In this document: in pieces, positions 25,103 through 40,489 of the stretch
How the letters are laid out: every line of letters starts with the position of its first letter
How positions within the stretch are numbered: position 1 is the stretch's first letter
NCBI GenBank assembly: GCA_916048095.2
Contig: OU696577.1
Coordinates: 10,222,907 to 10,286,906 of the forward strand
Source of the DNA: Sacculina carcini
Lineage: Eukaryota > Arthropoda > Thecostraca > Sacculinidae
Length of the DNA stretch: 64,000 bases
Direction: 5' to 3'
Notes under the pieces: generated by a model
Told to the model about the DNA's origin: nothing
Seen by the model: only the letters and a program-made list of their open reading frames with translations
Database searches by the model: none
Translations under genes and position numbers: made by a program

Positions 25103-27860
25103 CATTTCCGTTCTTTGTTTCCGCACCACGAACATGCCACATTGTGAGCGTGCGTGTACGTATGTGTATGTGTGAAGTTTTCATGGGCGGTGACAGTAGG
25201 ATAATAAGTCTGCTGTGTTTAAATACTAGCAGCAGTTAGGCATTGTGTTCATGCGTGTTGGTGTGCGTGTGTATGTACTGTGCTGGGGTAATTAAGTGCG
25301 CGTTTGTGTGCTACTGAAATGGTGACAATAAAAAGAGCATGTGAGTTCAGAAGAGAGTAGATAATGGTAATATGGCAGATCACACACACACACACATACA
25401 CACACGCATATAGACACAATGCTCCGTTTGAAGCATGTAGTCAGGGCAATGTACTGGTGCGTATTAACACGCATCTGTGTGTGTGTGTGTGTGTGCATGC
25501 AGTTGAACCCATTTGTAGGAGTACCGTTGGTTGCACGGTGAAGCGGGTCGTTGTGGAGCACCACTGAGCCTGGGTCAATGACCTCATCCATGACTCCGGT
25601 GAGTCCATGTCACACCATACTTGCTCATAACCATGTACTTATTGTGAGCACAAAGCTCAGCAGTAACAGTGATAATAAGGTGATGAGCCATCACTCCATT
25701 CTACTATCATCAAGAACGAGCAAGAAGCAACAAGTTTTTCATCCTCAAAAACTGACCGAGTACAAAAGCAATGTTTCATGCCGGAAAATGTTGTTTGAAT
25801 CAAGACCAGGCTCGCTTGACAGGCAGAAAACGAGCTCACTCATTACTGAAACAGGACAAAACACCGCGCCATAGATTCACTACTTGAAACAAGCCATAAG
25901 AGCGAGCACGACAATTCACCGAACAATCCGACAAAACTTGGCAAAACAAGACAATTTTCTGACACCAGGCCTTGCAGCCGCGCCTCATTGTACAAGCCAC
26001 AATACAGACACGAGGCTTGCTAGCAGGGAGAAGCCAGCTATTCCTCACGATCAACCCTTACGACACAGCAGATGTGGTGGCAGAGACTCCGACATTATCT
26101 CTCATCCATCTTACGTTCCCACTTGTGATAAGTACGCGTGTATGAGTGAGTGCACATGATTGTATGTGTGCATTGTTTCATAAGTAATTTCGCTTGTGGT
26201 AATTCCGCGTTGAAACAGTTTGTGTCGTTGCCTGAATCATGCGCCCTCCTACCATCCAACTAGTGCACGCCTACACGTGGAGCCGGCACTACCTGCACAT
26301 CACCATAATAATTTAGCTAAAGTAAGCCGTAATTCCCCGCCCCACTCATTCACCGCCACAAACATATTAGCAGCCCCCGCATATACACTGACGCATGTAC
26401 TGATGCCAGCATGTACAGCAAGCGGAAAGAAGCGGTGGGCAGCGGAAGTTGGTGATAATATGCTAGCTGAACACACACACACAGACATACACAATACACA
26501 ACCACAGTGGAATGGTAACTAGTTGAAGCTACAATGTCAGTGCTATGAATAATGTGTATTACACTCACCACTGCACACAAACACACACACACACACACAC
26601 ACACAGTGAAACACTCATGCATGTCTGTGCCAGTCATTGTACAAATATCGTCAAACAGGAAGCCGCATGTATGCAGAAAAACACACATACAAACACACAT
26701 ACAAACACACATACAAGTATACATGTATGCACATATGCGCATGAGAAGGTATGTTTTCACAGTATTCTTCCTAACATCCGACATTCAATTATGTTGTGCA
26801 GAAATATATGCTTGTGGATAAATGTTCTCTGACCAGAAATTAAAAATAGTCCTGAAAGTAGTTTAAAAATGCGATATATAACTATGTATAACTACCGTAG
26901 CTATAATTTGATTTTTCTTACATTATATGTATATACATATGCGTATGTGTGTATATGCGTGTGTGTGTGTCTGTACACATGGCGGTGATTTAAACTGGGT
27001 GCGCTGGGGGTCGTTATTGATCGAGCCAACGGTCATTCATGAGGGGAGTGGATGCAGGGGATGATGGGGGTGGGCAATCGATCGACCAACGGATTTTCAG
27101 CGTCATGCGAACTGCCACGGGCCCGGACAATAATAGGACGCCGACAACAACGAACACAGGCCAGATCACAATCAATATGATAACATCAATATGACTGCTG
27201 AATGATCACCACCAGCAGCCAGCTATGCAGTGTTGCAGAGCACGTGCAGCTGCCGTGCAATCACTGCGCTCATACAGTATGATAACGCTGGTGAGGTAAC
27301 CGCTGTGCTCACACTGGCCACATTCCATATCTCACTGGACATACGCAGTGATCGAGTGTATTCGCTAACTGGAGATACCCAAGCATAAATGTCACGAGCA
27401 ATGTCGCATGAGCTGGCTATATTGCTGAATAGTATCTATTGCTGATGTCCATCCGTGTGTAGCTTGAATATAGAACATACACAATGCAATATGAAATAAA
27501 CCAAAATGCATTCAAAAGCGAATCTAAAAGCAGACGAAATGAAGTGAAATGAGAAGATGTAATACAGCACTGTCACGTGTTTTTATCAGTGAAAACACTG
27601 CACCTGCTGCTGAAACACACACACACACACACGCAGACAGCGAGGCGAGCTGAGTCGAGGAGCAGGCAGCAGCGTGATTGTCGGCTATTTACGGCCAACA
27701 TGCACCAGCAGCAGCAGGCAGCATGGCCGCCATGACCAGGGTCATTGAACCCTAGTCACGGCACTGACTTGCTCGCCACGTGCACGCACAAACACACGCC
27801 TTTTAACATGCATCCACTGTGTGTATATATATACTCCTCGAATCGCACAAACATGCGCAT

Positions 27861-27868
<8 letters not shown>

Positions 27869-27908
<40 letters not shown>

Positions 27909-27967
27909 CGGATGGAGTAAAAACGACAATCGTCTTTGCGTGTTTGTTTGTGTACGTGCGTGTCCGC

Positions 27968-28042
<75 letters not shown>
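27869..28042. repeat. Facing (AC)17 and (TG)36 microsatellites
   Basis: An AC tract (27869-27902) and a TG tract (27971-28042) lie 68 bp apart on the same strand and are complementary, so single-stranded DNA or RNA could form a hairpin of about 34 bp. Overlapping VCVCVC and THTHTH frames here are artefacts. Confidence 0.93.
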
Positions 28043-28044
<2 letters not shown>

Positions 28045-28806
28045 CGTCTGTCCTCGAGCGCATTTGTATCTGTCGCACGAGTATGTGCTATCAATGTGCG
28101 TGCGTGTCTCCATGTGTGTGTGTGTGTGTGCGTGTATTTTTGTGTCGACCAGTTGAACACACAGACACGCAGACAGACACATGTACACACACACAGACGC
28201 GCATACGTGGAGAAGTAATTGCCTGGCGAGATGCAGTTTGAAGATGAGGGCAGGCTTTTTCTGCTCTCTGATTACCCGTGTTTTGACGCGGCCGTTTCTG
28301 CTTCTGGCACGCAGTCGTGTTCATACAGAGCACGGGAGAGAGAGAGAGAAAGTTGCAGCAAGATGCACGCACTACTACTGGCCTGACTATTGACTGATAT
28401 GCTGCGCCATATGTCCCCACAAGTACAGACAGCACAAACACACAGACATACATACACGCACGTGGAGAACGGAGCACTGGTCACTTCTGGTCACATATGC
28501 CGAGTAGAATAATCGCAGTACACACGAGTCTGGGCACAAATAATGCAAAAACCAGATGATGCAAGAAACATCGACCCGCCAGCTGTCCAGCCCGTCCATC
28601 CTCTCAATACAAGTACATGTGCCTGTATAGTCTGAGCAGCACTATTTCCATATTTCAGCTTACAAAAAACCTATATACTGTTCACCAGAAAACAGCTGAT
28701 TTAGACGCAAATACGTGACATTGGTGATATATTTCATAGCCAGTGGACGTTATTGCTGATATAATTACCCATTCACCAATATTATTCATATCAAGCCATG
28801 ATCAAA

Positions 28807-28843
<37 letters not shown>

Positions 28844-30018
28844 TACTACATATACACTACATATAATATAAGTCTTAACAGTGAAATTATTCCATACTCA
28901 ACCTATACAGTTTCATTAGCATCATGCAAAAATTCGACATCAACATTTCTTTAAAACTGTAAGTGATATGAAACGGATTTTATACATATAAAAACGTTAC
29001 AATTTGTCTAATAATCTAATGTTGATCACAGAGGTACTGTCACTAGCACACACACACACACACACAGGTTGCGATACACAGTGTTTATGCACACATACAC
29101 ACACACACACACACACACAGTCTACGACACAGTGTTTACACACACAAACACACACACTGACACACACATACACACAATGACACACACACAGACACACATA
29201 CACACACAGGATCACTACTACGCATTGGCTAATTTGAAAACGAGAATCCGTTGACGCCAATTCTGTCCCCACATGTGCGTGTGTCTGTGTCTGTCTGTTT
29301 TTGTGTGTATGTGTGTGCGTGTGTACGTCCATGTGTGCGTGTGTGTGAATGTGCTTATGTTTATGTTTGTGTGTGTCTGGTTGGAGTGACCGTTGTCAAA
29401 ATCGATGAGATTTATCGATCATATTGACGCTCACAGAGATGTACGTGTATGTGCGTTTGTAGGCGAGTACATATGTATATGCGTGTTTGAATGTAATGTA
29501 TATACAATGCATATGTATATGCAAGAGTATGTGTGTGTGTGTGTGCTTATGTGTGAAAAACGGTTCATGAAGAGAAGGCATTATTGGTATTTGAGTGAAG
29601 CTGGAAGTGTGTATGCGTGTATATAGCGACGGTATATACATGTAATATATCATGACATACGCATGTCGCATATCGTAACCCACACACTTACACGTATGTG
29701 TATAAACAGTGTGCATTGCGTTGTTCATCATTGTATTGGTAGTGTTCAATGAAGTGATGCAGATAATATTGCCAGTGTGAGTCTGCTTGAGTATACTGCC
29801 ACTTTATCACTCAAACCGAACACTCCTATCAGCTCATCTTGCTTCCAATTTCCTTTCTCTTCTATCCTCCCGAACTGATATCATCTTGTGTGCACGTATA
29901 TGCGCATCGTCTGTGAGCGTGTGCATGTAAGTATGTGTGTGTGTATGCGTGTGTATGTGGGGGGAGTATTTTTTCGATGGTAGTTGTGGTTTGACAGACT
30001 GAAGCATTAAGACAAAAA

Positions 30019-30049
<31 letters not shown>

Positions 30050-30272
30050 CTACGTATCGCAGAAATGTTGTGTGTGTAATGTGTGGCTCTGTGTGTGTTT
30101 GGCGTTAGTTGGATAGAACAACCAATATGAACGCACACAGATACACACAACCATACTCATATACACTCACAATAACACACACACATACACGAGATCAGAG
30201 ACGGATATTCAACACGACATGAAAAGTGTAAAAATTGCAGAATACTGCAATATTTTGCAATATCGTGAGAAA

Positions 30273-30480
30273 GTCCCCGAGTAGCTCAGTGGCTTGGACG
30301 CTGAACTCTCGTGTGTGTCAGAGGTTTACAGTTCGAATCCTGGCCTGGGCTAGTTTTATTACACTGTCTTGAGTCAACCGGGAGTCACCGCTGTAGATGG
30401 GCTCACGGTGGGGTGCACCATATAGTCTGACCAGGCTACTGTGCAAGCTAAAAACGCCATTAATTAAACATAAATAAAAA
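30273..30480 (+). repeat. tRNA-derived SINE, copy 1
   Basis: The head CCCCGAGTAGCTCAGTGGCT carries an RNA polymerase III A box (TAGCTCAGTGGC, 30282-30293) and a B box (GTTCGAATCC, 30331-30340). The body includes ACCGGGAGTCACCGCTGT and CACCATATAGTCTG, and the tail is A-rich. It is not a functional tRNA: I see no matching acceptor stem, and the element continues far past the B box. A second copy at 32932-33134 shares both the head and the body. Confidence 0.85.
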
Positions 30481-32931
<2,451 letters not shown>

Positions 32932-33134
32932 CTGGTGTTATTGGCCATTTAAGCGCGCACCAGCCTGTTGAGACTATATGGCGCGCCCCACTGTGTGCTC
33001 ATCAACAGTGGTGACTCCCGGTAGACTCTAGCGGGTGGTTATGAACGAACCTGGGCCATTGAGCCGGGGTTCGAACCGCGGATCTCTGACACGAGAGTTT
33101 AGCGCCTCAGCCACTGAGCTACTCGGGAGCTCCC
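32932..33134 (-). repeat. tRNA-derived SINE, copy 2
   Basis: On the minus strand the head reads CCCGAGTAGCTCAGTGGCTG (A box 33110-33121) with a palindromic B box GGTTCGAACC (33068-33077). Downstream are ACCGGGAGTCACCACTGT and CCATATAGTCTCA, matching copy 1 outside the tRNA part. This shows one SINE family rather than two independent tRNA relics. Confidence 0.85.
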
Positions 33135-33777
33135 TCTCGTCTTTACAAGAAACAACATGCTGTTAAACACAGTATGTACACTTGATGTCCAGTGTACACA
33201 TCGACCACGCCAAAACAAACGTGCTCTGTGTGCGTGTTTACGTGTTAGTGTTTATGTGTCAGTGTGTGAGTGTGTTAGTGTGTATGTGTGTGTGTCAGTG
33301 TGTGTGTCAGTGCGTGTGTGTGTGTGTGTGTAGTGTAGAATTTCTCGGTGACTGCCAGCTTGTTCGACGAGTGTTTGTATTCTGCTTGGTTGGACGCAGT
33401 CTCGGAGACTCGTGATCTCGCAACGTCACACACCCGAACACAACACATACACACACAGGCGTGTGTGTACAGGCTCCTGCCAAAACACAAACGAACTGGA
33501 GAACAGTGACAGCCTACTCAGTAACAACTTCTTAATGAGAACATACAGACACGCACGAGTACACCCTCCGTGGAGTGCCGTGGAGGGACGGGAATAGTAG
33601 GAAGGAAGAGCACAAAAGGCGCAGTGTTTGAGATGGAGGGCGATAGTATGCAGGACAGTCCCCTGGGTGAACAGGGGTCGGTTCTGGAGTGATGTTTGTG
33701 GGTGACCAGGTGTGATCGTTCAAAGTATCTCAACAGCAATAACCCAGAGACAAAATATCTTACTAATCAAAATGCAT

Positions 33778-33812
<35 letters not shown>

Positions 33813-35143
33813 GAAGAGCTACCGTGAGCGACCGGCACGCTATTAACGTGTGACGTTGAGGAATGTCAGGTTGTCGCAGTAAAAACTGCCTGGCTACCTG
33901 TCATGACAGCGTTCAACAGGTAGGTAGACAGGCAGGCAGGAAGGCGGGGCTCATGCCGGCTAGTTCACGTAGTTCAGCACCCAATAAGCCGCCGCCGCCG
34001 GCTTGTTGCTCTACAACTAATCGCTCTGACTGCACTCTCAAGTCAAAGGTCACAGCCGTGGTCAAGCCTCACAAGTCAACGACACAAATTGCTCACCGCA
34101 CATGTTTTAAATATTGCTGTTTTATCGGTACTGTTGTGGTAGTGTGGTGGTGGTGTCAGGGATGAGTGATGTGCCAGAAGTTGCATGTGCACATATTTCC
34201 GTTAATGTTGCTAGTTCAGCACGTCTTCAATGCACTGACACGACTCACATGATGACCGCCCTGAGGTCACGCCGCTACCTCACCTGTGACCCGACGCCCG
34301 CCACAACACTGGTAAGAGGTTCCCACGGCAGTTGAGGCCGTTGAACGCGCCTGCAAATGCATTGCAACATGGCGTCACATAACGGACCTGTCTCCATGCC
34401 TGACCTGTTTTTATCGCTCGACAAAAACACATGTCTAGCTTGTTGTTGCGCAGTGACGGACAGCGAAGGCCGAATAAGACTGCATTCACGACTGCATGAG
34501 GCTTGTTCGTGGCCATGGTTCGCCGTGTTACCACGCATATTGTAGTCAACAAGATGTATGGTTGCCGGGATAACATGACAACGCCTAATTCAGCCAGCCC
34601 TTCTACCAGTGTATTGTACCAGCATGCTTGAGCCGCGGCTCAACAGCCAATAACATAAATCACAGCATGTTTCTTGTGGTCAACTGCTTGAGTCATTGTG
34701 TGCATTGATTGTTGTTAACAACATACTGTTTGAGTCGTTCACGATTATGTCACTCGTGCCTTTACCTGCAGTTATAATTATAACAGGGTGCCAGCACGTT
34801 TCAAGTGCAGAAATTCGCGAGGATACCACTTATCTCAAGCAACAAATAACATGCCGGCGGAATGGCCCACCAATATTGATTAGTACCGTAGTTATTGAAC
34901 GCTGACTGAACTACAATCACGGACGCAGTGGTCTTCCACGCACAACGCATAAGCTCACATATAATATTCACGAACATTACGACATTCGGTGTTGATAACC
35001 TATCATCACAACAAATGCGAAATATTTAAACTTCCTGGCATTCTGGCTGGTGTCATTGATTGATGGATTGGACTGCATCAACTGTCCGATGGGTGTGGTC
35101 GTGTGCAACCAACCGCTGACGATGTATGTGTGTGTGTGTGTGT
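33135..35143. other. Intergenic, no gene recognised
   Basis: GTGTCAGTGTGTG-type runs at 33250-33335 and (TG)n at 33780-33812. Several frames of 60-100 codons at 33.86-34.58 kb overlap each other on both strands without a domain that I recognise; they are left uncalled. Confidence 0.5.
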
Positions 35144-35445
35144 CAGTGGCGGCGCCAGGATCCTTCCGATGAGGAGGCTGAGGGGGACTAAGGAAAAAGT
35201 TGAGGGGGCTTGGCGAAGCATGAAGAACTACACTCGAACGCTGACTACATGATAAATAATAAGGGACTGGGACACACTGATTCAGTCCTTGAACTTGAAC
35301 CATTAATTACAGCACTTCATTTACAGTAGTAAGAAATGTTATAGTCCATGACTAGGATTCGGGGGGGGGGGGGCTTAGGGCAGGCTTGGCACATTTTTGG
35401 GGGACTCCAGCCCCCCACCAAGCCCGCCCCATTGGCGCCGCCATT

Positions 35446-35446
<1 letters not shown>
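35144..35446 (+). mobile_element. hAT MITE inserted in a (GT)n microsatellite
   Basis: A 303-bp element with ends CAGTGGCGGCGCCAGGATCC and (reverse complement of the right end) CAATGGCGGCGCCAATGGGG. Both flanks read GTGTGTGT, compatible with an 8-bp duplication inside the microsatellite it landed in. It includes a 14-base G run near 35360 and no coding frame. Confidence 0.8.

Positions 35447-35517
<71 letters not shown>
35447..35517. repeat. Microsatellite (GT)35
   Basis: A pure GT tract abutting the right end of the hAT MITE; the shorter GT run on the other side (35127-35143) is its separated left part. Confidence 0.95.
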
Positions 35518-35521
<4 letters not shown>

Positions 35522-36806
35522 AGTATAGAGGGAGAGAACATCAGATGCTGAACTACCGGACATGGGTGTGGTTCAACATCGTTTGTCAAGCTCCAACACT
35601 TTCCTCCATCACTCTACTACATTACTCTATGATCCACTACTCTGCTCCATCACTATCTCATGCAGCCCGTACTTCTCATGTGCCATATAAACCTACACTT
35701 CTTTCTACCTAGATGCGTATATTTCGCTCTTGTGGGCCAGCACAATTGAGCCACGCTGCATGTTGGCAGCTTGCAATGATCATGCGAGTAATTATCATGA
35801 TTATTGCTCTGTCACAGCTCGTCATCGTGCCAAATTATCAAACAATTGTCCAGCACCCCAAGTCCATAAACAGTGGGATATTACAAGCTGTCGGTCACCA
35901 ATCAAATAGCTTCGACTGACATGCCAGACTGCAAACAATATCAAGATAACCGGCATGATAATATCTGCATATGATAGTGAATGTAGTCAGTTTCAGTCTG
36001 CCATTATTCCATGCTGGAAATCCTCACTGCCTGCACCAACATCCTCTATACAAATACATGTCCGTGTACATGTGTATGTGTGCCTTGTGTGTATGTGTGT
36101 GTTTGCTGTTGTGTTTGTATGCATTATCCGAGCATATCCGTTTGCGTCACGTGTCTGAAGAACATCCTGTTTATGCCGACCAAAGCAGCACACACACACA
36201 CACACAACGGATACACATGCTCATGGTTAGCACGCTCGTAACGCTTCTTACCCGTGTGAACAAACCTATGCGTGGGTGCGTAGTATGTGTGTGTGTGGCA
36301 GATGCCACGTGGGTGCAGTGGTCAGCTGGTATAGCAGTGGTCATGACGGGGTGATGAAGGCCCCGGCCTCGCTTCTGCTAGCAGTTGCCATGACAACCAG
36401 GCCCGACTTGTGCTTGTTCCGCCTGAACAATGCCCTGTCTGTCTAATTAAGACTAACGATGGAAGCAAGCAGAACACCATCACAACACTCATTTGCCTAA
36501 ATCTGCATACTTGTATGTAAACCTACAATGTCGGATGTATATCGAGAAAACATGTTAACCAGAAAAAAACTAGCAGCTACATTTCACACGGTAACATTTG
36601 AGTGACGGACAATTTCCAATCAACAGGTCAACACAGACACAGCACCAAGCGAATAGAGAAGTACTTATGTACGTTGAGAGTAGAGAAGCAAATATTACTA
36701 GCGGGCTAAGCGTGAAAAATGTGGTCCAGCTAAATATAATAATCACGCATGTCGGGTACTATAGAACAATTAGGCGGTGCCGCGCTTCCCTGCGGATGTC
36801 TTCTGC

Positions 36807-36849
<43 letters not shown>

Positions 36850-38340
36850 TGTGTGTATATATGCCTGTGTGTCTGTGTGTGTGGGCACGTTTCTGTGGGA
36901 ATGCCGCTATGGTTTTGAACATGAACATGCATACACACAAGCATACATACACGCACGCACTGGCAACCGGAAATGCAGTTCCAACCGTTTCACATTCTCA
37001 GTCACATGCCGCCCATCAGCACACACACACACATACACATGCATCGCATCAACACACCCACGCACAAATTCACACGCACACACACAGACAAACACGCATA
37101 TTTATACTAACACCTGTGGAACTGAGGTGCGCGTTGCACAACGGCCATAAACCAACACACTAAAAACAGCACGCACTTACAGAGCACGAGCGTGAGAGAG
37201 AGCATGGGAGCGTTTCCTCCGCAGCTCATAATCCGGCTACAATGTCGTGTGTAAGAGGCGGACACATCGCTCAGCGAAGTCAGTTTGTATGACTGACGTG
37301 TTTCGAACTGCCGATACACAGCCGAACTCTACGTAACTCCACAGTCTCAATACGCTGAGTCCGCGTCTACAATGCAGGTGCTTTTTTGGCGTGACAACCT
37401 CCGCACACAACAGTCTTAACGGCTTTCTGCCCCGGAATAGTTGCTGCTTTCAGTTGTTTTGCCATTTCCGCTCGACATCGCCACTGTTCCTGCTCCTCTA
37501 CCCTCTCTCTCTATTTCATAACGCTCTTTCTCGACATGACAACGCCTTCTCTACGTGTCTGTGCATTTCCGCCGAGCGTTGTTGTTGGATGTTTTGTGCG
37601 CAAATGATGAAAATACAGAATCGGGGAAAATGAATCAAAATAAAAGAATTAATCAGGTAAAAAATAATCAGAGATGGTATACCTGATATAGATTATCTGA
37701 TTACCTGATATATATTTACACAGAAGATTCAACATGATTGGCGGTAACACTCTGCCTAGTGTAATATGTAAGATGTGTAAGATGAAGTTTGAATGTGACT
37801 TGTCCAGGGTTGTCCTCGTGACAGAGGAACATCAATACCTCATACAGAAGCATTGATATTTACTCATATTATGCATGTATGCATGCATGGCGAGTTATCG
37901 CAACAAACACGGGTATTTAACAGTGAAGTATATGCGTATTGACATGCAGGACGTATAAGCTCACGGATGGTCGCATAATTGTACCTGACTGGCTCAATAT
38001 ACCAGTGATTGAGATTCACCAGCTTTGCGAAATGATATGCGGTCGGATGTGGTGGCATGTGAGGGCACTCAGCGGATGTGGTCGAAATTCCGCGACCACA
38101 AATAGCACAGGCATCATCAATCAACAAACGGAAACGAGGAAGGTAGCAATGATATGCACCACAATACAGCCACCATTGATACGCCACCACTGGTACTCCA
38201 CCACTGACACAGGCACACACACCAAAGTTATTGCTCTTCTCTCTCTGTCCTTTGATGATCAAGTGCCATGGATATTGTAATCATGAAATGAATAGCATTC
38301 ACAATCTTCCCGTTCACATTGTTCATTGATTTGCATAATT
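35518..38340. other. Intergenic, no gene recognised
   Basis: (TG)n at 36812-36848 and AC-rich runs at 37020-37100. AATCAGGTAA (37649-37658) and its reverse complement in GATTACCTGAT (37699-37709) form a small fold-back. At about 38165-38212 there is a short reverse-complement run of the GTGTCAGTGGTGG minisatellite family (CCACCACTGACAC). Confidence 0.5.
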
Positions 38341-38357
38341 ATAATATTAAATAAGAT

Positions 38358-38438
38358 TTTATTCGACATACACCAACAGTTTTTAAGTTGTCAATGCTGC
38401 TGATATCTTGTAGTATTTCAACTTGTTGGGGTGAAAGT
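38358..38438 (-). CDS. Candidate terminal exon for CDK-inhibitor paralogue B
   Basis: On the minus strand a good acceptor, TTTACTGTATTCACTGCAG, ends at 38439. Joined in phase to the G left by the first exon of the 63-kb gene, the next codons read DFHPNKLKYYKISAALTT and stop at 38385-38383. A polyadenylation signal AATAAA lies at 38363-38358, 19 bases after the stop. The result would be QLKIT-DF with basic residues after it, as in a PIP degron, although the second aromatic residue expected after F is His. The pattern AG-AY-TTY is expected by chance about a dozen times in the 50 kb between the genes, and an alternative at 53471 (DFSKWRIFERDTI) exists, so this is only a lead. Confidence 0.2.
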
Positions 38439-38440
38439 CT

Positions 38441-40100
38441 GCAGTGAATACAGTAAATATCTCATTTAACTATCCGCTGACAAAGTGATTCATCACTTAT
38501 TGATCGGCATCCATATAAGTCATCTTCATCTATAAAAGCCCCGTAAAGCAGAGTCGATATTCTCGGCAAAATCGTAGCAAGGCGGAGCATAGGGCACAAC
38601 TGCCACATAGCTCATTAGTCGGTCGTATTTTACTGTTCACATTCTGCTCTGTCGTGGCGGAATGCTCTTAACAACGCCTCAGACGCGTGCCCGTGTTCGG
38701 CTGTCGTCCGACCTACCACAAGGTCGATATAGGACTCCACGTTCTGCTTGTGTACACAGTACGTGTCACAAGATGCCTGGGGCAATCTGAGAACGATTGA
38801 TGGTGTCATAATGATTGTCAGGGTGTGCTGTTGCTGACACTATGACCCAGCGAGGTTGTCATTAAGATGATGATCATTTTTCACTTCTCTCCTGGGCGAA
38901 ATTGATGTGCCGAACCAAGAGCCGCTGGCAGTGTTGAAAAATTCTATGAAAATGAACGTATGTGCGTATATCGCTGTGTGGCCACACTCAGTGGAAGTAG
39001 TGTGCGTGAGCTTGGTTGTGCCAAATGTTTGAATAGAGCAGTAATGTGGACCTGTCAGAGATGAAACGTTCGTGTGGCGTGCGTTTGTTGTGGGAACTAG
39101 AACTCAGTAGACCGTCTTGCGAGTCAAGTTCAGTCGTCGGTACAGTGGCAGCCTCCAACTGCTGGCACTCAATCGGACTGTGGATGAGATGGTGGCGAGA
39201 TAAGAGGCCACCGCGCGAGCCACCGCCACCATCGACGCATAATCAACGCTGTCGACGTTGACAAAGTGCATGAGCGCCGACCAATAGCGTCGCTGCAGTG
39301 GTCTAATGACCGCCTGTTGTCAAGCAGACACTCCCAACTCCCGCGGCAGCGTGGTCTCCACTATACTGCTGCCGATCGAGACAAATGACTCAACGTCAGC
39401 GTTCAATAGCTAGCTGCATTACTACCACCCCACCTACACTGGCCACCACCACAGACGCGCCGCCAGTCATGTCACAACTGTGGTCGCAGTCAAATATGTC
39501 GAGCGAATCACCGAGTCGGTCGAGGACGCGTGGATAATGTGCGGCTGTGGGTGCGTGTTCGAGGTATATGAGTACATGGGGAGCAATGGCCAGGTTGGTG
39601 AGGTATATTGATGGTGTCCTAATGAGGAGACGTGCGTGTCGGCACTGGCATAATCGGGTTATGGACTGACCATGTCCCTCTCTTCTAGCCCTTCATACTC
39701 TCACCACACACACACACGCACACACATCTGTGAGACAGAAATTCGGTCCGATATTCGATAACCACATCCGTACTCAGCGTTTCCGTGTGAAAAATGCCCG
39801 TTTGTCGGAATTCACCTTCAGCTCCGCCAGATTAAACGAGCGAGAAGCGCGTGGTCATTTGTAGAGCTGCCACTTGAATTCCGCGATAAAACAGCCCGCG
39901 AATTCTCCAAATACCGACAATATAACCAGACTGTTCGTGTGCTGTGTTGAGAGCAGCCGGGCAGAATGACTGCATAAGCCTGCTGCGCCACCAATAAATA
40001 ACTATCAGTGATTTGATGAGAATGTCTGCCTAGCAGAAGCGCCGTTGCTACAGAAGTGTTAACAAAACTGGTTCTCCTTCGCTCGCCATTGTCGATTAGC
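38441..40100. other. Unassigned sequence, no gene recognised
   Basis: Moderately GC-rich from 38.56 to 39.60 kb, with short frames on both strands, for example 39046-39261 on plus, that have no recognisable domain. TATAAAAG at about 38531 is a possible TATA element on the plus strand. A short (AC)n run is at 39703-39725. Confidence 0.4.
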
Positions 40101-40235
40101 TATGGTTTTTCTGATGACGCTGCAAGTAAGGCTGGCGTGTTTGCGCCGAGTCACGCTCGCTTTTTGCCGCTGAAATGCGCCGACTCACGTGCTATCGATC
40201 AGAGAAGTCCTGCGGCGCAACAGTGGCCAATGTAG

Positions 40236-40478
40236 TTTTTGCGGCCGTCTAAGGCTGGCGACGGTAGCTGGATCAGTGGAGGAACACAAACAGACACTGA
40301 TGATGCGCGTCAGGTAGCGCCGATCACAGTAGAAGATGAAAAACGCCCAGCACACACTGCTGATAGCATCGACATTGTGATGCCAGCACGTCTTGTGCCG
40401 TACGTGTCAGATCAGGTCTTGAAAAACACTGCTGATTATCTTAAAACATTTCGCTGGTGCACACCTGTCAGAATGTGA
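40236..40478 (+). CDS. Candidate terminal exon, unknown protein
   Basis: An open segment of 81 codons begins right after an in-frame TAG that could be an acceptor (AATGTAG at 40229-40235) and ends at TGA 40476-40478. The polyadenylation signal AATAAA follows at 40486. The peptide is acidic to mixed (GTQTDTDDARQVAPITVEDE, then SIDIVMPARLVPYVSDQVLK) and lacks repeats, which looks more like protein than most frames here. A possible preceding exon, MVFLMTLQ from ATG 40102 to a GTAAGG donor at 40126, would join in phase across a 110-bp intron. I recognise no family. Confidence 0.22.
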   Translation, partial: FLRPSKAGDGSWISGGTQTDTDDARQVAPITVEDEKRPAHTADSIDIVMPARLVPYVSDQVLKNTADYLKTFRWCTPVRM

Positions 40479-40489
40479 TGGTTGCAATA

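Larger units (their letters stand above)
24975..30272. other. Long intergenic stretch, simple repeats, no gene recognised
   Basis: Holds AC/TG runs at 25381-25400, 25478-25494, 26580-26604, 26685-26716, 27617-27632, 28807-28840, 29046-29065, 29096-29118 and 30019-30044, besides those listed separately. GATCGAGCCAACGG and GATCGACCAACGG recur at about 27019 and 27080. A GTGAGT donor-like site follows GACTCCG at 25598, but no exon that I can defend ends there. Confidence 0.5.

Noticed and set aside
27742-28241. Overlapping 90-157-codon frames with VCVCVC and THTHTH
   Set aside because: Direct products of (TG)n and (AC)n tracts on both strands; the same holds at 4609, 17349, 30733-31200 and 44474.
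30273-30345. Functional tRNA gene
   Set aside because: A and B boxes are present but I see no pairing acceptor stem, and the homology with the second copy extends well past the tRNA part; it is a SINE head.
34280-34576. Cys-rich frames as zinc-finger exons
   Set aside because: Cysteine and histidine spacing does not fit any zinc-binding pattern that I know, and frames on both strands overlap.
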